DNA of 64,000 nucleotides from Aliiroseovarius subalbicans. Its GTDB lineage: Bacteria > Pseudomonadota > Alphaproteobacteria > Rhodobacterales > Rhodobacteraceae. The notes under the pieces were generated by a model, which was given only the letters and a program-made list of their open reading frames with translations, ran no database searches and was not told the DNA's origin. The first letter of the stretch is position 1. Every line of letters starts with the position of its first letter. Where the stretch lies: assembly GCF_022678625.1 (NCBI RefSeq), contig NZ_JALBYQ010000001.1, positions 1,387,895 to 1,451,894 on the forward strand, given 5' to 3'. A program made the translations under genes and the position numbers. Positions 8,269-16,308 of the stretch are shown here, one piece after another.

Positions 8269-9543
8269 TTAACGGATCGCCGCGATATCCTCGGCGGCGG
8301 TGTCCAGGACGGCCTGCACATCTGTCGCTTCGCCAGAGGCGAGGCTTGAGATTGCCGTCTCAAGGATCAGAACAATGCGCGGCCAGTTGTCGCCGAACTC
8401 CACACCGTCTGCCGTCGCCAGAGCATCAGCCGCCGCTTGGTGCATGCCGCCCCAGCGCTCATTGACTTCCGCGTCGGTCAGGTTGGACATGTGAACGGCA
8501 ACAACCTCGGACAGATCAGGGTCCATGAGCACGTCACGCTCAAGCGCCGGGTCTGTCAACCAACCAAGGAATTCGGTGGCTGCGTCCTTGTTGTCGGACT
8601 CGGCCGTCACACCAAAGATCCACGTGTTGGTGAAAGTTGTGCGATCTGCACCGGTGACCGATGGCAGGGCTGTGAATCCGATCTGGTCAGCCGTCAGCGT
8701 GGATTGCTCAGGATCACTCAGCTGTGAGCGCACCCACCACCAGACAGGAAGCATCGCCGAGTTGCCCTGCTTAAAGCTGGTCACGGCGTCTTGCTCCACA
8801 AACACGGCAGAACCCGCAGGCACGATTTCTTCCTCGGTCAGGTAGCTGATGTAGGTCTCAGTTGCGGCAACGCCAGCTTCGGAATTGAAGATCGCATTGC
8901 CGTCTGCATCAAACAGATCGCCACCATTGCCCCAAAGCAGGTTCATCCAAACCATCAGGTTCTGACCATTGAGCTTGCCATAGGGCAGAGCCACGCCAGC
9001 GGCGTCGGTATTCTCCTGAATGGCTTTCGCTGCTGTGACCATGTCTTCCCACGTTTGTGGTGGCGTGACGCCGGCCGCTTCAAGGATGTCCGTGCGATAG
9101 AACATCAACTGAACATGGCCACGCACGGGCAGTCCGATCAATTCGCCGTTCAGCATGCCATGGCGCATGTGTGCGGCTGGAAAATCGCTCAGGTCGGTGC
9201 CCTGAGCCTCAATGCCCGGCCCAATCGGCTGCATGAGCATCTGAAGCGAATGAACCCACTGATCCATCACCGACACGACATCATAGTCGCCGCCTGCAAC
9301 CATCTCAGTTGTGAGGGCTTCTTTCATGTTTGGGAAAGGCACATAATCGTAGACAACGTCGATGCCGGTCGCTTCTTCAAATTCGGCCAGCCGCGCCTCG
9401 TGGGCTTCGAACTGGCTGGACTTAACTGCAAGGACATTCACGGTCTGCCCTTCGAAGGGTCGACCTTCAGTGGCCTCCCACGCGAAGGCCTGTGCGCCGT
9501 AAAGTGATGCTGCGATCGCAATCGCACTGGCAAGTGTTTTCAT
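8269..9543 (-). CDS. Extracellular solute-binding protein of a sugar-type ABC importer
   Basis: 424 residues with a Sec signal peptide (positively charged MK, hydrophobic ASAIAIAASLYGA, cleavage near AFA-W). The mature part follows the MalE/UgpB-like pattern, with VNVLAVKSSQFEAHEARLAEFEEATGIDV and TGADRTTFTNTWIFGV. It is the first gene of the long minus-strand operon and would capture the substrate in the periplasm for the MalF/MalG/MalK-type transporter. Its ligand is not recognisable by eye; downstream enzymes suggest a tetronate-yielding sugar acid. Confidence 0.9.
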   Translation of the reverse strand: MKTLASAIAIAASLYGAQAFAWEATEGRPFEGQTVNVLAVKSSQFEAHEARLAEFEEATGIDVVYDYVPFPNMKEALTTEMVAGGDYDVVSVMDQWVHSLQMLMQPIGPGIEAQGTDLSDFPAAHMRHGMLNGELIGLPVRGHVQLMFYRTDILEAAGVTPPQTWEDMVTAAKAIQENTDAAGVALPYGKLNGQNLMVWMNLLWGNGGDLFDADGNAIFNSEAGVAATETYISYLTEEEIVPAGSAVFVEQDAVTSFKQGNSAMLPVWWWVRSQLSDPEQSTLTADQIGFTALPSVTGADRTTFTNTWIFGVTAESDNKDAATEFLGWLTDPALERDVLMDPDLSEVVAVHMSNLTDAEVNERWGGMHQAAADALATADGVEFGDNWPRIVLILETAISSLASGEATDVQAVLDTAAEDIAAIR

Positions 9544-9600
9544 GGTTTCCTCCCTAAACTCCGATTAGCTTAGACGCAGACCGTCAGTTTCGTCAATAAA

Positions 9601-9612
9601 ATTATTGATAAT
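9601..9612. promoter_or_regulatory. Candidate operator palindrome in the divergent promoter region
   Basis: ATTAT-TG-ATAAT is a perfect inverted repeat in the AT-rich 133-base space between the binding-protein gene and the divergent GntR gene. GntR/FCD regulators commonly bind short palindromes between themselves and their target operon. A second small dyad, CAGA-TTTT-TCTG, lies about 10 bases further on. Assignment to this regulator is inference. Confidence 0.4.
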
Positions 9613-9676
9613 ACAGAATGGACAGATTTTTCTGACCTGTTAGAATGACTTTATTGAAAGAAACGGAGTGATCAGA

Positions 9677-10330
9677 ATGGCTGATCCGCTGACACAAGAA
9701 CTCGAGAACGACGTTATTTTCGGGGTGTATCCGCCAGGTGCGAGAATCATCGAAGACCGCGTCATGGAAGATTACGGGGCGAAACGGCACGCCGTCCGAA
9801 ATGCTTTCGCCGAGCTTGAAGCCCGTGGTCTTCTTGTGCGGCGTCCCAATCGTGGTGTCGAAGTGGTGGATTTCACCCCTGATGAGGTCGACGCCCTTTA
9901 CGACGTGCGCATCATCCTCGAAACAGCCGCCGCGGAACGCACTAACCTCCCCTGCGATCCCGAGATTGCAGAGAGGTTAGATGACGTTGCGCGTCGTCAT
10001 GAAAAGGCGGTCAACGAGCACGACTTTCGGGCGGTCTTTTGGCTCAATCAAGAGTTTCACGAAGTGCAGTATTCCTGTTGCGGCAACCCACGCCTTGCTG
10101 AACTGATCAGCAAACATGCCCGCGCGGCGCAGCCTATTCGCGTCGTCAAATACGAGGATGAAACCCATATGAAGCAAATTGTCAGCCAGCACTTTGACAT
10201 CATCGCGGCGCTGCGTGGCACGTCACAAGACGCGCTTGTCGCGGCGGTTCGCGCCCATTTGCCTGCATCTGCCGAGGCCTACCGAACCCTCTACAACCGT
10301 CGGTTCGGAGCAAGGGCCCGAACCGCATAA
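9677..10330 (+). CDS. GntR family (FadR/FCD) transcriptional regulator
   Basis: 217 residues from the ATG at 9677, chosen because GGAG sits eight bases upstream; a GTG at 9668 is in frame. The N-terminal winged helix covers about residues 1-65 (GVYPPGARIIEDRVMEDYGAKRHAVRNAFAELEARGLL), followed by the all-helical FCD effector domain with acidic and histidine metal-ligand positions (FHEVQYSCCGN, SQHFDIIAALRG). Divergent from the sugar-acid operon, it is the probable local repressor, induced by a pathway acid. Confidence 0.9.
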   Translation: MADPLTQELENDVIFGVYPPGARIIEDRVMEDYGAKRHAVRNAFAELEARGLLVRRPNRGVEVVDFTPDEVDALYDVRIILETAAAERTNLPCDPEIAERLDDVARRHEKAVNEHDFRAVFWLNQEFHEVQYSCCGNPRLAELISKHARAAQPIRVVKYEDETHMKQIVSQHFDIIAALRGTSQDALVAAVRAHLPASAEAYRTLYNRRFGARARTA

Positions 10331-10670
10331 AGCTACCCGCGTTCCCAAGGGACACCAGTCAGGGGATATCCGAACGAAGGCAACCTCGGTTCCTTTTGGT
10401 GTATTTGTATGGATCAAAGCTAGGACTGATCTCCATTTGTGCATCGAAGGCTTTAAAGGCAGGCATCGGCACCGTTGCAGCTAAAGGCACTTTTACTGTG
10501 ATGTGGAATTTTGGCATCTGTTCTATGCTGCGACCTGTACGAATGACCGCATCGCCCGCAGCGCGGCGGCATCGGGATTTTCGCTGACGCAGCATTCTCC
10601 ACGCTGCAGGCCTATGCCGCACAGAAACAGAATTCACACAATGGGCTCGGAGCAGTCATTCGTTGCGAAA
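10331..10670. other. Non-coding, apparently decayed stretch
   Basis: I see no convincing gene here. Short open frames occur on both strands, none with recognisable family features. The base composition by eye is more AT-rich than the operon to the left. It lies between the last chromosomal gene and the Rhs remnant at the left side of the mobile island. Confidence 0.5.
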
Positions 10671-10808
10671 CGCACTAACGGCGGCTATGCCTACAGCTTG
10701 AATGATCCGGCGAACCTAAACGATCCGAACGGGAATTTCGTCCCGCACGTCATTTGGGGCGCAGTCGCCGCCTACAAGGCCGTTTCCGTGGGAATCAAGG
10801 CTGCCCTG
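10671..10808 (+). pseudogene. Rhs-repeat core remnant
   Basis: The plus strand encodes RTNGGYAYSLNDPANLNDPNG followed by a hydrophobic stretch. This matches the end of the Rhs core (usual form: NRYAYxxNNPxNxxDPxG), after which polymorphic toxin tips begin. No core of the expected hundreds of residues precedes it, and the frame runs into the stop of the recombinase gene on the other strand. It is therefore a fragment of an Rhs-type gene, probably cut by insertion or deletion at the edge of the mobile island. Confidence 0.6.
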
Positions 10809-11817
10809 CGTACTTTATCAGTTCCGCCTGACGCTCGACGGAAACCGGGCAATATGCACTGACCGTTGTGATAACACTCGTGTGCCCGATGTTCTGCGAA
10901 AATGCTTTGAACGCCTCGCGGGTCGGATACTGGGTGTCTGCCCATTTGACGAGGGTTTTCCGGAATGCATGGGGGGTGAACTGGGGAAGATCAGCGCGAC
11001 TGAAGGCCTCTTTCACCAAGGCTCGGATTGCATTGGCATTTTTGTAGGTATCCCGCTGGAGACCCACGACTTTGAATTCCCCGTCAACGGGTTTAATCAG
11101 CGCCGGTGGAAACAGCGGATCATCCGGTCCGAAGAGCTTTTCAGTCTTCAAAAAGGCGACCCATGCGGTGAAACAGGTCAGGTATCCCGGATCGACAGGT
11201 AGGAAATAGGTTGTGAACGTCTTGGCATTCTTGGTTCGCACGTCGCGTGCGTCCTGATACACGCACCCGTCGATCATATTGATATGCTTGAGGCGGAGCG
11301 ACGCGACAGCGCCGTCACGCGCACCAGTCAGCATCAGGAAGGCAAACACGGCTTTGTTGCGCATGTCCAATTCGGAAGCCTCAGGCATGATATTAAATGC
11401 GTGACGGGCCATTTCCATGGAAGGATACGGCGTTTCCCGTGACGCACTGGCAACCCGAGCACCTTTCGCATCCATGTTGAAGTAGTCGGCATCAGAATGG
11501 CGGATACGGCTCTTGTATCCGCTTTGATCAGCCAGCCAGAAAATGAAGCCCCTGTTGGCGGCCAACACTGTGCGGATCGTGGATTTCGACAACGGTTTGC
11601 CTGTAGCCTTGCTGATTTCGGCATTCAACCTGTCGTGAAACTTCACTGCCTGCTCAATTTGGAACTTCTTGAAGCTGCTGTAGTTCACGCTGGCCTCGAA
11701 CCTCAGAATGCCTTCAGCGGCCTTCTGCACCGTGCTGGCGTCCTTGCGTTTGGCAGCCTTCAGATATTGCAAGTAGCGGCGTTTGATCCGCTCGTTTTCT
11801 TCGTTGATTTTGCGCAT
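10795..11817 (-). CDS. Tyrosine recombinase/site-specific integrase
   Basis: 340 residues from ATG 11817, which has AAGGAG about eight bases upstream; longer in-frame starts lack this. The C-terminal catalytic domain shows the tyrosine-recombinase set: R167 in LTGARDG, H283-x-x-R286 in HAFRK, H312 in GHTS and Y322 in AYCPV. The N-terminal SAM-like arm/core-binding domain spans about residues 25-115. It is the last gene of a short operon with the AlpA-like and HTH-zinc genes. It differs from the P4-type integrase at 13592-14779, so the island encodes two unrelated recombinases. Confidence 0.88.
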   Translation of the reverse strand: MRKINEENERIKRRYLQYLKAAKRKDASTVQKAAEGILRFEASVNYSSFKKFQIEQAVKFHDRLNAEISKATGKPLSKSTIRTVLAANRGFIFWLADQSGYKSRIRHSDADYFNMDAKGARVASASRETPYPSMEMARHAFNIMPEASELDMRNKAVFAFLMLTGARDGAVASLRLKHINMIDGCVYQDARDVRTKNAKTFTTYFLPVDPGYLTCFTAWVAFLKTEKLFGPDDPLFPPALIKPVDGEFKVVGLQRDTYKNANAIRALVKEAFSRADLPQFTPHAFRKTLVKWADTQYPTREAFKAFSQNIGHTSVITTVSAYCPVSVERQAELIKYAGQP

Positions 11818-11869
11818 GTCCGGGCGCTCCTTTGTAAGTGGTAAATCAGGCGGTGAACGGGGGTATCTA

Positions 11870-12295
11870 TTAGGCCTCGTTGTGCGCGCCTGTCTTGAAA
11901 TGGAATGTCGCAGCGAACTCATCCCGGCGTTTGTTCGAAATCAGGCGGCTTGCAGCACCGCCGCATTGCTCACACTCCCCGACAAGGCGCGATGTCTTTG
12001 AGGTGTTGGGCAAACAGGCCACGGCCATCGCCAAAGGCTTGCGCCCTGCCCTGCAACCGAAACAGGTCAGCTCATTTTCGTTGAGCGGTCTCTTTGAGGC
12101 TTCGTTCTTGGCGCGCAGATAGTCGCGCAGTTCCGCACCCGAAATCAGGAAGGGCTTCTTTGTCGCCATGATCGGCAAACCATCCCTTACCCAATTGCGG
12201 ATCGTTGCCACGCTGACGCCTAGCGCGGCGGCGGCTTCGGACACTTCGTATGTGAGCGCCATTTTGATCGCCATAGGATTCACGCGCTTACTCAT
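11870..12295 (-). CDS. HTH protein with C-terminal zinc-ribbon-like cysteines
   Basis: 141 residues from ATG 12295. Residues about 13-60 form a MerR/excisionase-type winged helix (YEVSEAAAALGVSVATIRNWVRDGLP, then LISGAELRDYL). The second half has C78-x2-C81 and C108-x2-C111, a probable zinc-binding pair. It overlaps the AlpA-like gene by eight bases and precedes the recombinase, suggesting a recombination-directionality or element-regulation role. The HTH plus zinc arrangement is not one I can name as a characterised family. Confidence 0.7.
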   Translation of the reverse strand: MSKRVNPMAIKMALTYEVSEAAAALGVSVATIRNWVRDGLPIMATKKPFLISGAELRDYLRAKNEASKRPLNENELTCFGCRAGRKPLAMAVACLPNTSKTSRLVGECEQCGGAASRLISNKRRDEFAATFHFKTGAHNEA

Positions 12296-12500
12296 CGGCT
12301 TGCCCTTCAAACAGGGCGCGGATGTCTTCGACTTTCCAAACAGTCGTGCGCGGACCAAGTTTTTGGGGTTGGGGGAACCGTTTATCCTTGACGCCCTGCC
12401 ACCATGTTGATTTGGAAACCGGGATCGGACCCGTCGGGGCAAGTATTTGCGAGAGACGAACCAGGCCGGTTTCTGGGAAGCTGGATTTGTGTGTCATCAT
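12288..12500 (-). CDS. AlpA-like excisionase/transcriptional activator
   Basis: 70 residues with the AlpA family layout: LVRLSQILAPTGPIPVSKSTWWQGVKDKRFPQPQKLGPRTTVWKVEDIRALFE is read here in parts as a short winged helix (SKSTWWQGVKDKRFP) and wing (RTTVWKVEDI). Such proteins activate integrase genes or promote excision of P4-like islands. The start is one of two adjacent ATGs at 12500/12497, with GAGG just upstream. It leads the three-gene operon AlpA, HTH-zinc, recombinase. Confidence 0.75.
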   Translation of the reverse strand: MMTHKSSFPETGLVRLSQILAPTGPIPVSKSTWWQGVKDKRFPQPQKLGPRTTVWKVEDIRALFEGQADE

Positions 12501-12633
12501 GTTGCCTCGTGTGCTGCGATGCTCACAAGGGTGACATGATCTAAATTGATTTGGTGCGATCAGGCCCTAAGCCAATCCAAGGAAAGAACGCCATTAAAAA
12601 CACTAAGAAAAACGGCCACTAATCGCAGTACGA

Positions 12634-13563
12634 TTAGTCAGTCTCCCCTGGGAAGAACGTCGCTCCCATTCTCATGTACTTCAGGATGGTTTCCCGACTG
12701 ACAGGCACACCGAGCTGATCGCACAGGCTTTCAAGTTCACCCGGAATTGGGCTTCTCAGGTCTTTGTGGTTCCAACCGTACCCGTCTTTCGCCATAGCAG
12801 CGATCAGTTTGGAAATTGAGCGGACGGCGCGGGGATCTATCTTGGCGTCTTCTTTTTTCAACGGCGGAGTCGAGAGAGACCCATTTGAGTTAAACTCCGC
12901 AACACGCCTTCCCGATGTTTCCAGCATCGTTCGAAAGCCGCTTGGAGTTCTTAAATCTATAGACTTTATCCACTCCCAAGCATCCTGGGCTGATGCCCTC
13001 CTGCTGGAATTGTAGTGAATTCCCAATTTCTTAGAGCAATAGATGATCTCAAGGCGCTTTTGCCTTTCCTTAGCAACGAAAGGGTCAATCCTGTTCGACT
13101 TCGAACCCAGTCGCCCTGACCCACCCTCAAGGTCGTCAGACGGTTCGAGACCAATGGAAAGCCAGGTAAGTTCTGGGGCATTGTAGCTGTCTCTCAGGCT
13201 CCACGTTTTGTAGTCGGCGACGTCATCTGGCCGCGCTCCTAGCGCTGTGAGAGTAAATCTGTTGTACGGCGCAAGTGCGTTACGTGCTTTCTTACGGAGA
13301 TCTTCTATTTCGGTCTCACGTAGGCCAAAACCTTCGACTTCTTGCTCACCGAGAGCTGCACGAAGATTGGCGGCATCGAAGCTCCCGAAGTATCCTTCAA
13401 AAACCTTAACCTGCGCATCGCGCGCATGAACAACGCGTTCAACCTCTGCGCTAAACTTGTCACCAAGAACAAGTTGCCACTCATCCACTTCCACATAGGC
13501 CCATTCAACAAAGTGTTGCTTCACGGCGCGCCGGACCATCTTTTCTTTTTCGTTATAGGACAT
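12634..13563 (-). CDS. Mobile-element protein of unknown function
   Basis: 309 residues from ATG 13563. I do not recognise a named domain. The sequence is charged and soluble, with no signal peptide or membrane segment. The last third (DPRAVRSISKLIAAMAKDGY and ELESLCDQLGVPVSRETILKYMR) looks like a small helical, possibly DNA-binding, module. It lies 28 bases downstream of the P4-type integrase on the same strand, so it is probably cotranscribed with it. Codon use looks less GC-biased than flanking housekeeping genes, in keeping with transfer. Confidence 0.6.
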   Translation of the reverse strand: MSYNEKEKMVRRAVKQHFVEWAYVEVDEWQLVLGDKFSAEVERVVHARDAQVKVFEGYFGSFDAANLRAALGEQEVEGFGLRETEIEDLRKKARNALAPYNRFTLTALGARPDDVADYKTWSLRDSYNAPELTWLSIGLEPSDDLEGGSGRLGSKSNRIDPFVAKERQKRLEIIYCSKKLGIHYNSSRRASAQDAWEWIKSIDLRTPSGFRTMLETSGRRVAEFNSNGSLSTPPLKKEDAKIDPRAVRSISKLIAAMAKDGYGWNHKDLRSPIPGELESLCDQLGVPVSRETILKYMRMGATFFPGETD

Positions 13564-13591
13564 CTGAAACTGACACCAAGTTGAGACGGGC

Positions 13592-14779
13592 CTAACTTGA
13601 CCGCACCTCATCCAAAAATCCAGCCCACCAGTCAGCCAACCTCACCCGTTCCTCCCAATGCTCCCCCCGTGCATAGGCGCGGCGCACCTCGTTCTTTTCG
13701 ACATGCGCAAGGGCGCGTTCGATTGCATCCGGATTCCAAAGACCGCTTTCGTTGGCCAGCGTTGAGAAGCTCGCGCGAAACCCATGCGCGGTCATTTCGT
13801 CACTGGAGTATCCCAGGCGGCGCAAAGCTGCGTTCAAGGTGTTTTCAGACATCGGACGATGAAACGAACGCAAACTCGGGAAGAGAAAGCGACCATTCCC
13901 AGTGATCCTGCGTAGTTCATCCAAATGAGCAAGAGCCTGTTTCGAGAGAGGCACTAAGTGCGGGCGGCGCATTTTCATTCGTTCGGCAGGAATGGACCAG
14001 ATCGCTTCGACGAAGTTGAATTCGGTCCATTCTGCGTGACGCAACTCCCCCGGCCTTTGCGCAAGAAGTGACTGTAGATGCAAAGCGATCCGGGTTGTGC
14101 GTTGCCCTTCAAAACCGTCGATAGCCCGTAGCAAGCCCCCAAGCGACTTTGCGTCAAGGATTGCAGCGCGCGGTTTTGGTGTAGGCCTAATCAAAGCATC
14201 ACGCAATGCGTGTGCCGGATCGGCGTCCGCAATGCCACTCGCCACGGCGAAACGAAAAACCGCACTTATCTTGGCACGCAGCCTTTGGGCAGTTTCATAG
14301 TTCCCCTTTGCTTCAACTTTGCGCAGACAGTCGAGGATCATAGGGGCCGTAATCTCATTAATTGCGTGGTGTCCAAAATCGGATTTGGCTTTGGACAACA
14401 ACCACTCGTTTTTTGTTTGGGTTGCCTTCGCACGCCCCTCCGCCGCGCCCTTTGCCAGGAATGCGTTCGCAAGGTGCTCAAAGCTGTGCTCGACGACAGC
14501 CCGTTTTGCCCGTTTCTCCTGCTGCTTCATCTTCCCGGGATCAACGCCCTTCGACAACAAGGATTTGGCCGCATCCCGGGCGGTGCGTGCTTCGGCAAGT
14601 GACACAGCCGGATACGCCCCAAACGACAATCGCTTCTCACGACCCTCAAAACGGTACTTCAACCGCCACAACCGTGATCCAGTGGGGCGTACTTCTATAT
14701 AGAGCCCAGCAAAGTCGGCGATCTTGTAGGGTTTATCCCTGGCTTTCAGGTTCTTGATCTTGACGTCGGTAAGCGGCAT
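13592..14779 (-). CDS. P4-type tyrosine integrase (DUF4102 N-terminal domain)
   Basis: 395 residues from ATG 14779 (MPLTDVKIKNLK), with AAGG nine bases upstream. The N-terminal arm-binding domain (about 1-90) is DUF4102-like (YKIADFAGLYIEVRPTGSRLWRLKY). The catalytic set is complete: R242 (QRPGELR), H332-x-x-R335 (HGFRASF), H359 and Y369 (RRAYARG). Integrases of this type commonly insert at tRNA 3' ends, and its gene starts about 160 bases from the 3' end of tRNA-Phe, with which it is aligned in the usual way. It probably mobilised the island to its left. Confidence 0.92.
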   Translation of the reverse strand: MPLTDVKIKNLKARDKPYKIADFAGLYIEVRPTGSRLWRLKYRFEGREKRLSFGAYPAVSLAEARTARDAAKSLLSKGVDPGKMKQQEKRAKRAVVEHSFEHLANAFLAKGAAEGRAKATQTKNEWLLSKAKSDFGHHAINEITAPMILDCLRKVEAKGNYETAQRLRAKISAVFRFAVASGIADADPAHALRDALIRPTPKPRAAILDAKSLGGLLRAIDGFEGQRTTRIALHLQSLLAQRPGELRHAEWTEFNFVEAIWSIPAERMKMRRPHLVPLSKQALAHLDELRRITGNGRFLFPSLRSFHRPMSENTLNAALRRLGYSSDEMTAHGFRASFSTLANESGLWNPDAIERALAHVEKNEVRRAYARGEHWEERVRLADWWAGFLDEVRSS

Positions 14780-14824
14780 TGGGGGCATCCTTGAAGCGAC
14801 CACATCACTGGTGCCCCCAATAGC

Positions 14825-14875
14825 GCCCCCAATTTGGGGGCATCTTGTCGAACATGAAAAAACTTGTTCGGACAA
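14825..14875. repeat. Inverted repeats between integrase and tRNA-Phe
   Basis: Two dyads lie upstream of the integrase: GCCCCCA-ATT-TGGGGGC at 14825-14841, and TTGTCGAACA (14845-14854) facing TGTTCGGACAA (14865-14875) with a one-base bulge. They lie between the integrase start and the tRNA and could be integrase arm sites, an operator, or transcription-control hairpins. Function is inferred only from position. Confidence 0.4.
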
Positions 14876-14942
14876 ACAGAGGCAACAGTGCCTTATATCA
14901 AAGGCTGTCATGGATGTAGTTAGCCACTATCGGATTTTGAAG

Positions 14943-15017
14943 TGGTGCCCGGGGGCGGAATCGAACCACCGACACGAGGATTTTCAATCCACTGCTCTAC
15001 CCCTGAGCTACCCGGGC
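14943..15017 (-). tRNA. tRNA-Phe (GAA)
   Basis: The reverse strand folds as a complete tRNA: acceptor GCCCGGG/CCCGGGC, D arm GCTC/GAGC, anticodon loop TTGAAAA with anticodon GAA, T arm with TTCGATT, and encoded CCA. The anticodon stem has one T-T mismatch. It lies downstream of yacG on the same strand. Its 3' end faces the P4-type integrase, making it the likely attachment site of the island. Confidence 0.95.
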
Positions 15018-15097
15018 ACGGGTGAACGATGTCTCGTTCGGGTCGTGGCGTTCTAGACGTCGGTCAGGGCGGTGTCCAGAGGGAAAAGGCGGTTTTT

Positions 15098-15280
15098 TCA
15101 GTGCGGGCGCTGGGTTTCTTGTGCAAGCGCTTCTGCCGCCTCCTCCAGGTCCTCGGGCGCGTCGGCGGTGACGGCGTAGGAGCCGTTCAGCCAGCGCCCA
15201 AGATCGACGTCGGCACAGCGGCGCGAACAAAATGGGCGGTATTTCGGCTCGCTCTCTTTGCTGCAAATCGGGCAACTCAT
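15098..15280 (-). CDS. yacG: DNA gyrase inhibitor YacG family zinc protein
   Basis: 60 residues with the four-cysteine zinc site C3-x2-C6 and C18-x3-C22 ([22 protein letters not shown]), which is diagnostic for YacG. Relatives bind GyrB and inhibit gyrase. The start overlaps the stop of the RNase G-like gene (ATGA). It is the last protein gene before tRNA-Phe in the infA-maf-RNase-yacG run. Confidence 0.9.
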   Translation of the reverse strand: MSCPICSKESEPKYRPFCSRRCADVDLGRWLNGSYAVTADAPEDLEEAAEALAQETQRPH

Positions 15281-16308
15281 GCCAACACATCGCTCAGAGG
15301 CTGACGTTCACGTTTGCGCTGCAGTTCGAAATTACCCAACGTGGTCCATCCGACCAGGGACGTCTCGATCCCGTCGGCCCGAAAGGCGGCCTTGAGTATC
15401 TGTTCCAGCTGGCGGCGGTCCTTTTTCGGCATCGGCGCGAAGTCGACGATGATCTGCCCCCCCAGGCCGCGGGTGCGCAATTCGCGCGGCAGGGCGCGGG
15501 CGGTGGCGATATTGGCCTTTAGCCCGGCCGCGGGGGAGCTGTCGGACCCGGTGTTCACATCCACGGCCACGAACGCCCGCGTAGGTTCGATAAATGCAAA
15601 GCTTCCACCTGATAGTGGCACTTTCGCGGTCAACAATCTTCGAATTTTCTCATCAACCCCATGCGCTTCAAAGGCGCCCTCGCGGTCCTCCAGCTGCTCT
15701 GGTGTGGCCCAGTCTCGCCAAGCCAGCAGGTGCGCGTCAGGGCCATCGACCAAAAGCTCAGGCGCACGGCCCTCGGCGTCCGCCAAAACCGCGCCGGACA
15801 GCTGCAACATGGCGGCAATGTCCTCGGCAACTTCGTCGTCCGACGCCTCGGCCGCGACCGAGCGCAGGATCAGTCCGGGGCCGGCGCCGTCCATTACGTC
15901 GTGGGCGATTTCCAGCAGGCGTTCGCGCGCGTCCTCATCGCGGATCGCGCGTGACACGTTGATGCCGGGGGCGTCTGGGGTGATGATAGCAAAGCGGCTT
16001 TTGAACAACACGCGGGTGGTGACCGGCGTGGCCTTGCCCGGCTCGGCGCGGGTAGCGACCTGCACCAGCAGCGCCTCGCCCGGTTTCAGCCCCTTGGCGC
16101 CGCGCAGATAGCCGGTTTCACCATCTGGCAGGCGCAGCATCATGCCCCCCTGCCCCTTCAGCGGCCGATCACAGATGCCGCGACAGATCGCGCCGGGGGC
16201 AAGACCGGTGCCGCTGTCGATCAGCAGATCCTCCAGCACGCCATCTTCTATCAACGCGGCGGCCTTGCGCCCGTTGATCTGGTCCAGTGCAATCACGCGA
16301 CCCTTCAT
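15277..16308 (-). CDS. Ribonuclease E/G family protein, short form
   Basis: 343 residues, shorter than E. coli RNase G (about 489). The DNase I-like catalytic part is present, with D250 in AVDVNTGS and D289 in IIVDFAPM, the metal-binding aspartates of the family. The CPxC zinc-link found in RNase E/G is absent and the protein ends soon after the catalytic domain. It is likely an endoribonuclease with a simplified structure, acting on RNA in the cytoplasm. It overlaps maf and yacG by four bases each. Confidence 0.82.
   Translation of the reverse strand: MKGRVIALDQINGRKAAALIEDGVLEDLLIDSGTGLAPGAICRGICDRPLKGQGGMMLRLPDGETGYLRGAKGLKPGEALLVQVATRAEPGKATPVTTRVLFKSRFAIITPDAPGINVSRAIRDEDARERLLEIAHDVMDGAGPGLILRSVAAEASDDEVAEDIAAMLQLSGAVLADAEGRAPELLVDGPDAHLLAWRDWATPEQLEDREGAFEAHGVDEKIRRLLTAKVPLSGGSFAFIEPTRAFVAVDVNTGSDSSPAAGLKANIATARALPRELRTRGLGGQIIVDFAPMPKKDRRQLEQILKAAFRADGIETSLVGWTTLGNFELQRKRERQPLSDVLA

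Noticed and set aside
14806-14830. TGGTGCCC-like match as a second tRNA attachment repeat
   Set aside because: Only eight bases match the tRNA-Phe 3' end, and it lies between the integrase and the tRNA, not at the far side of the island.
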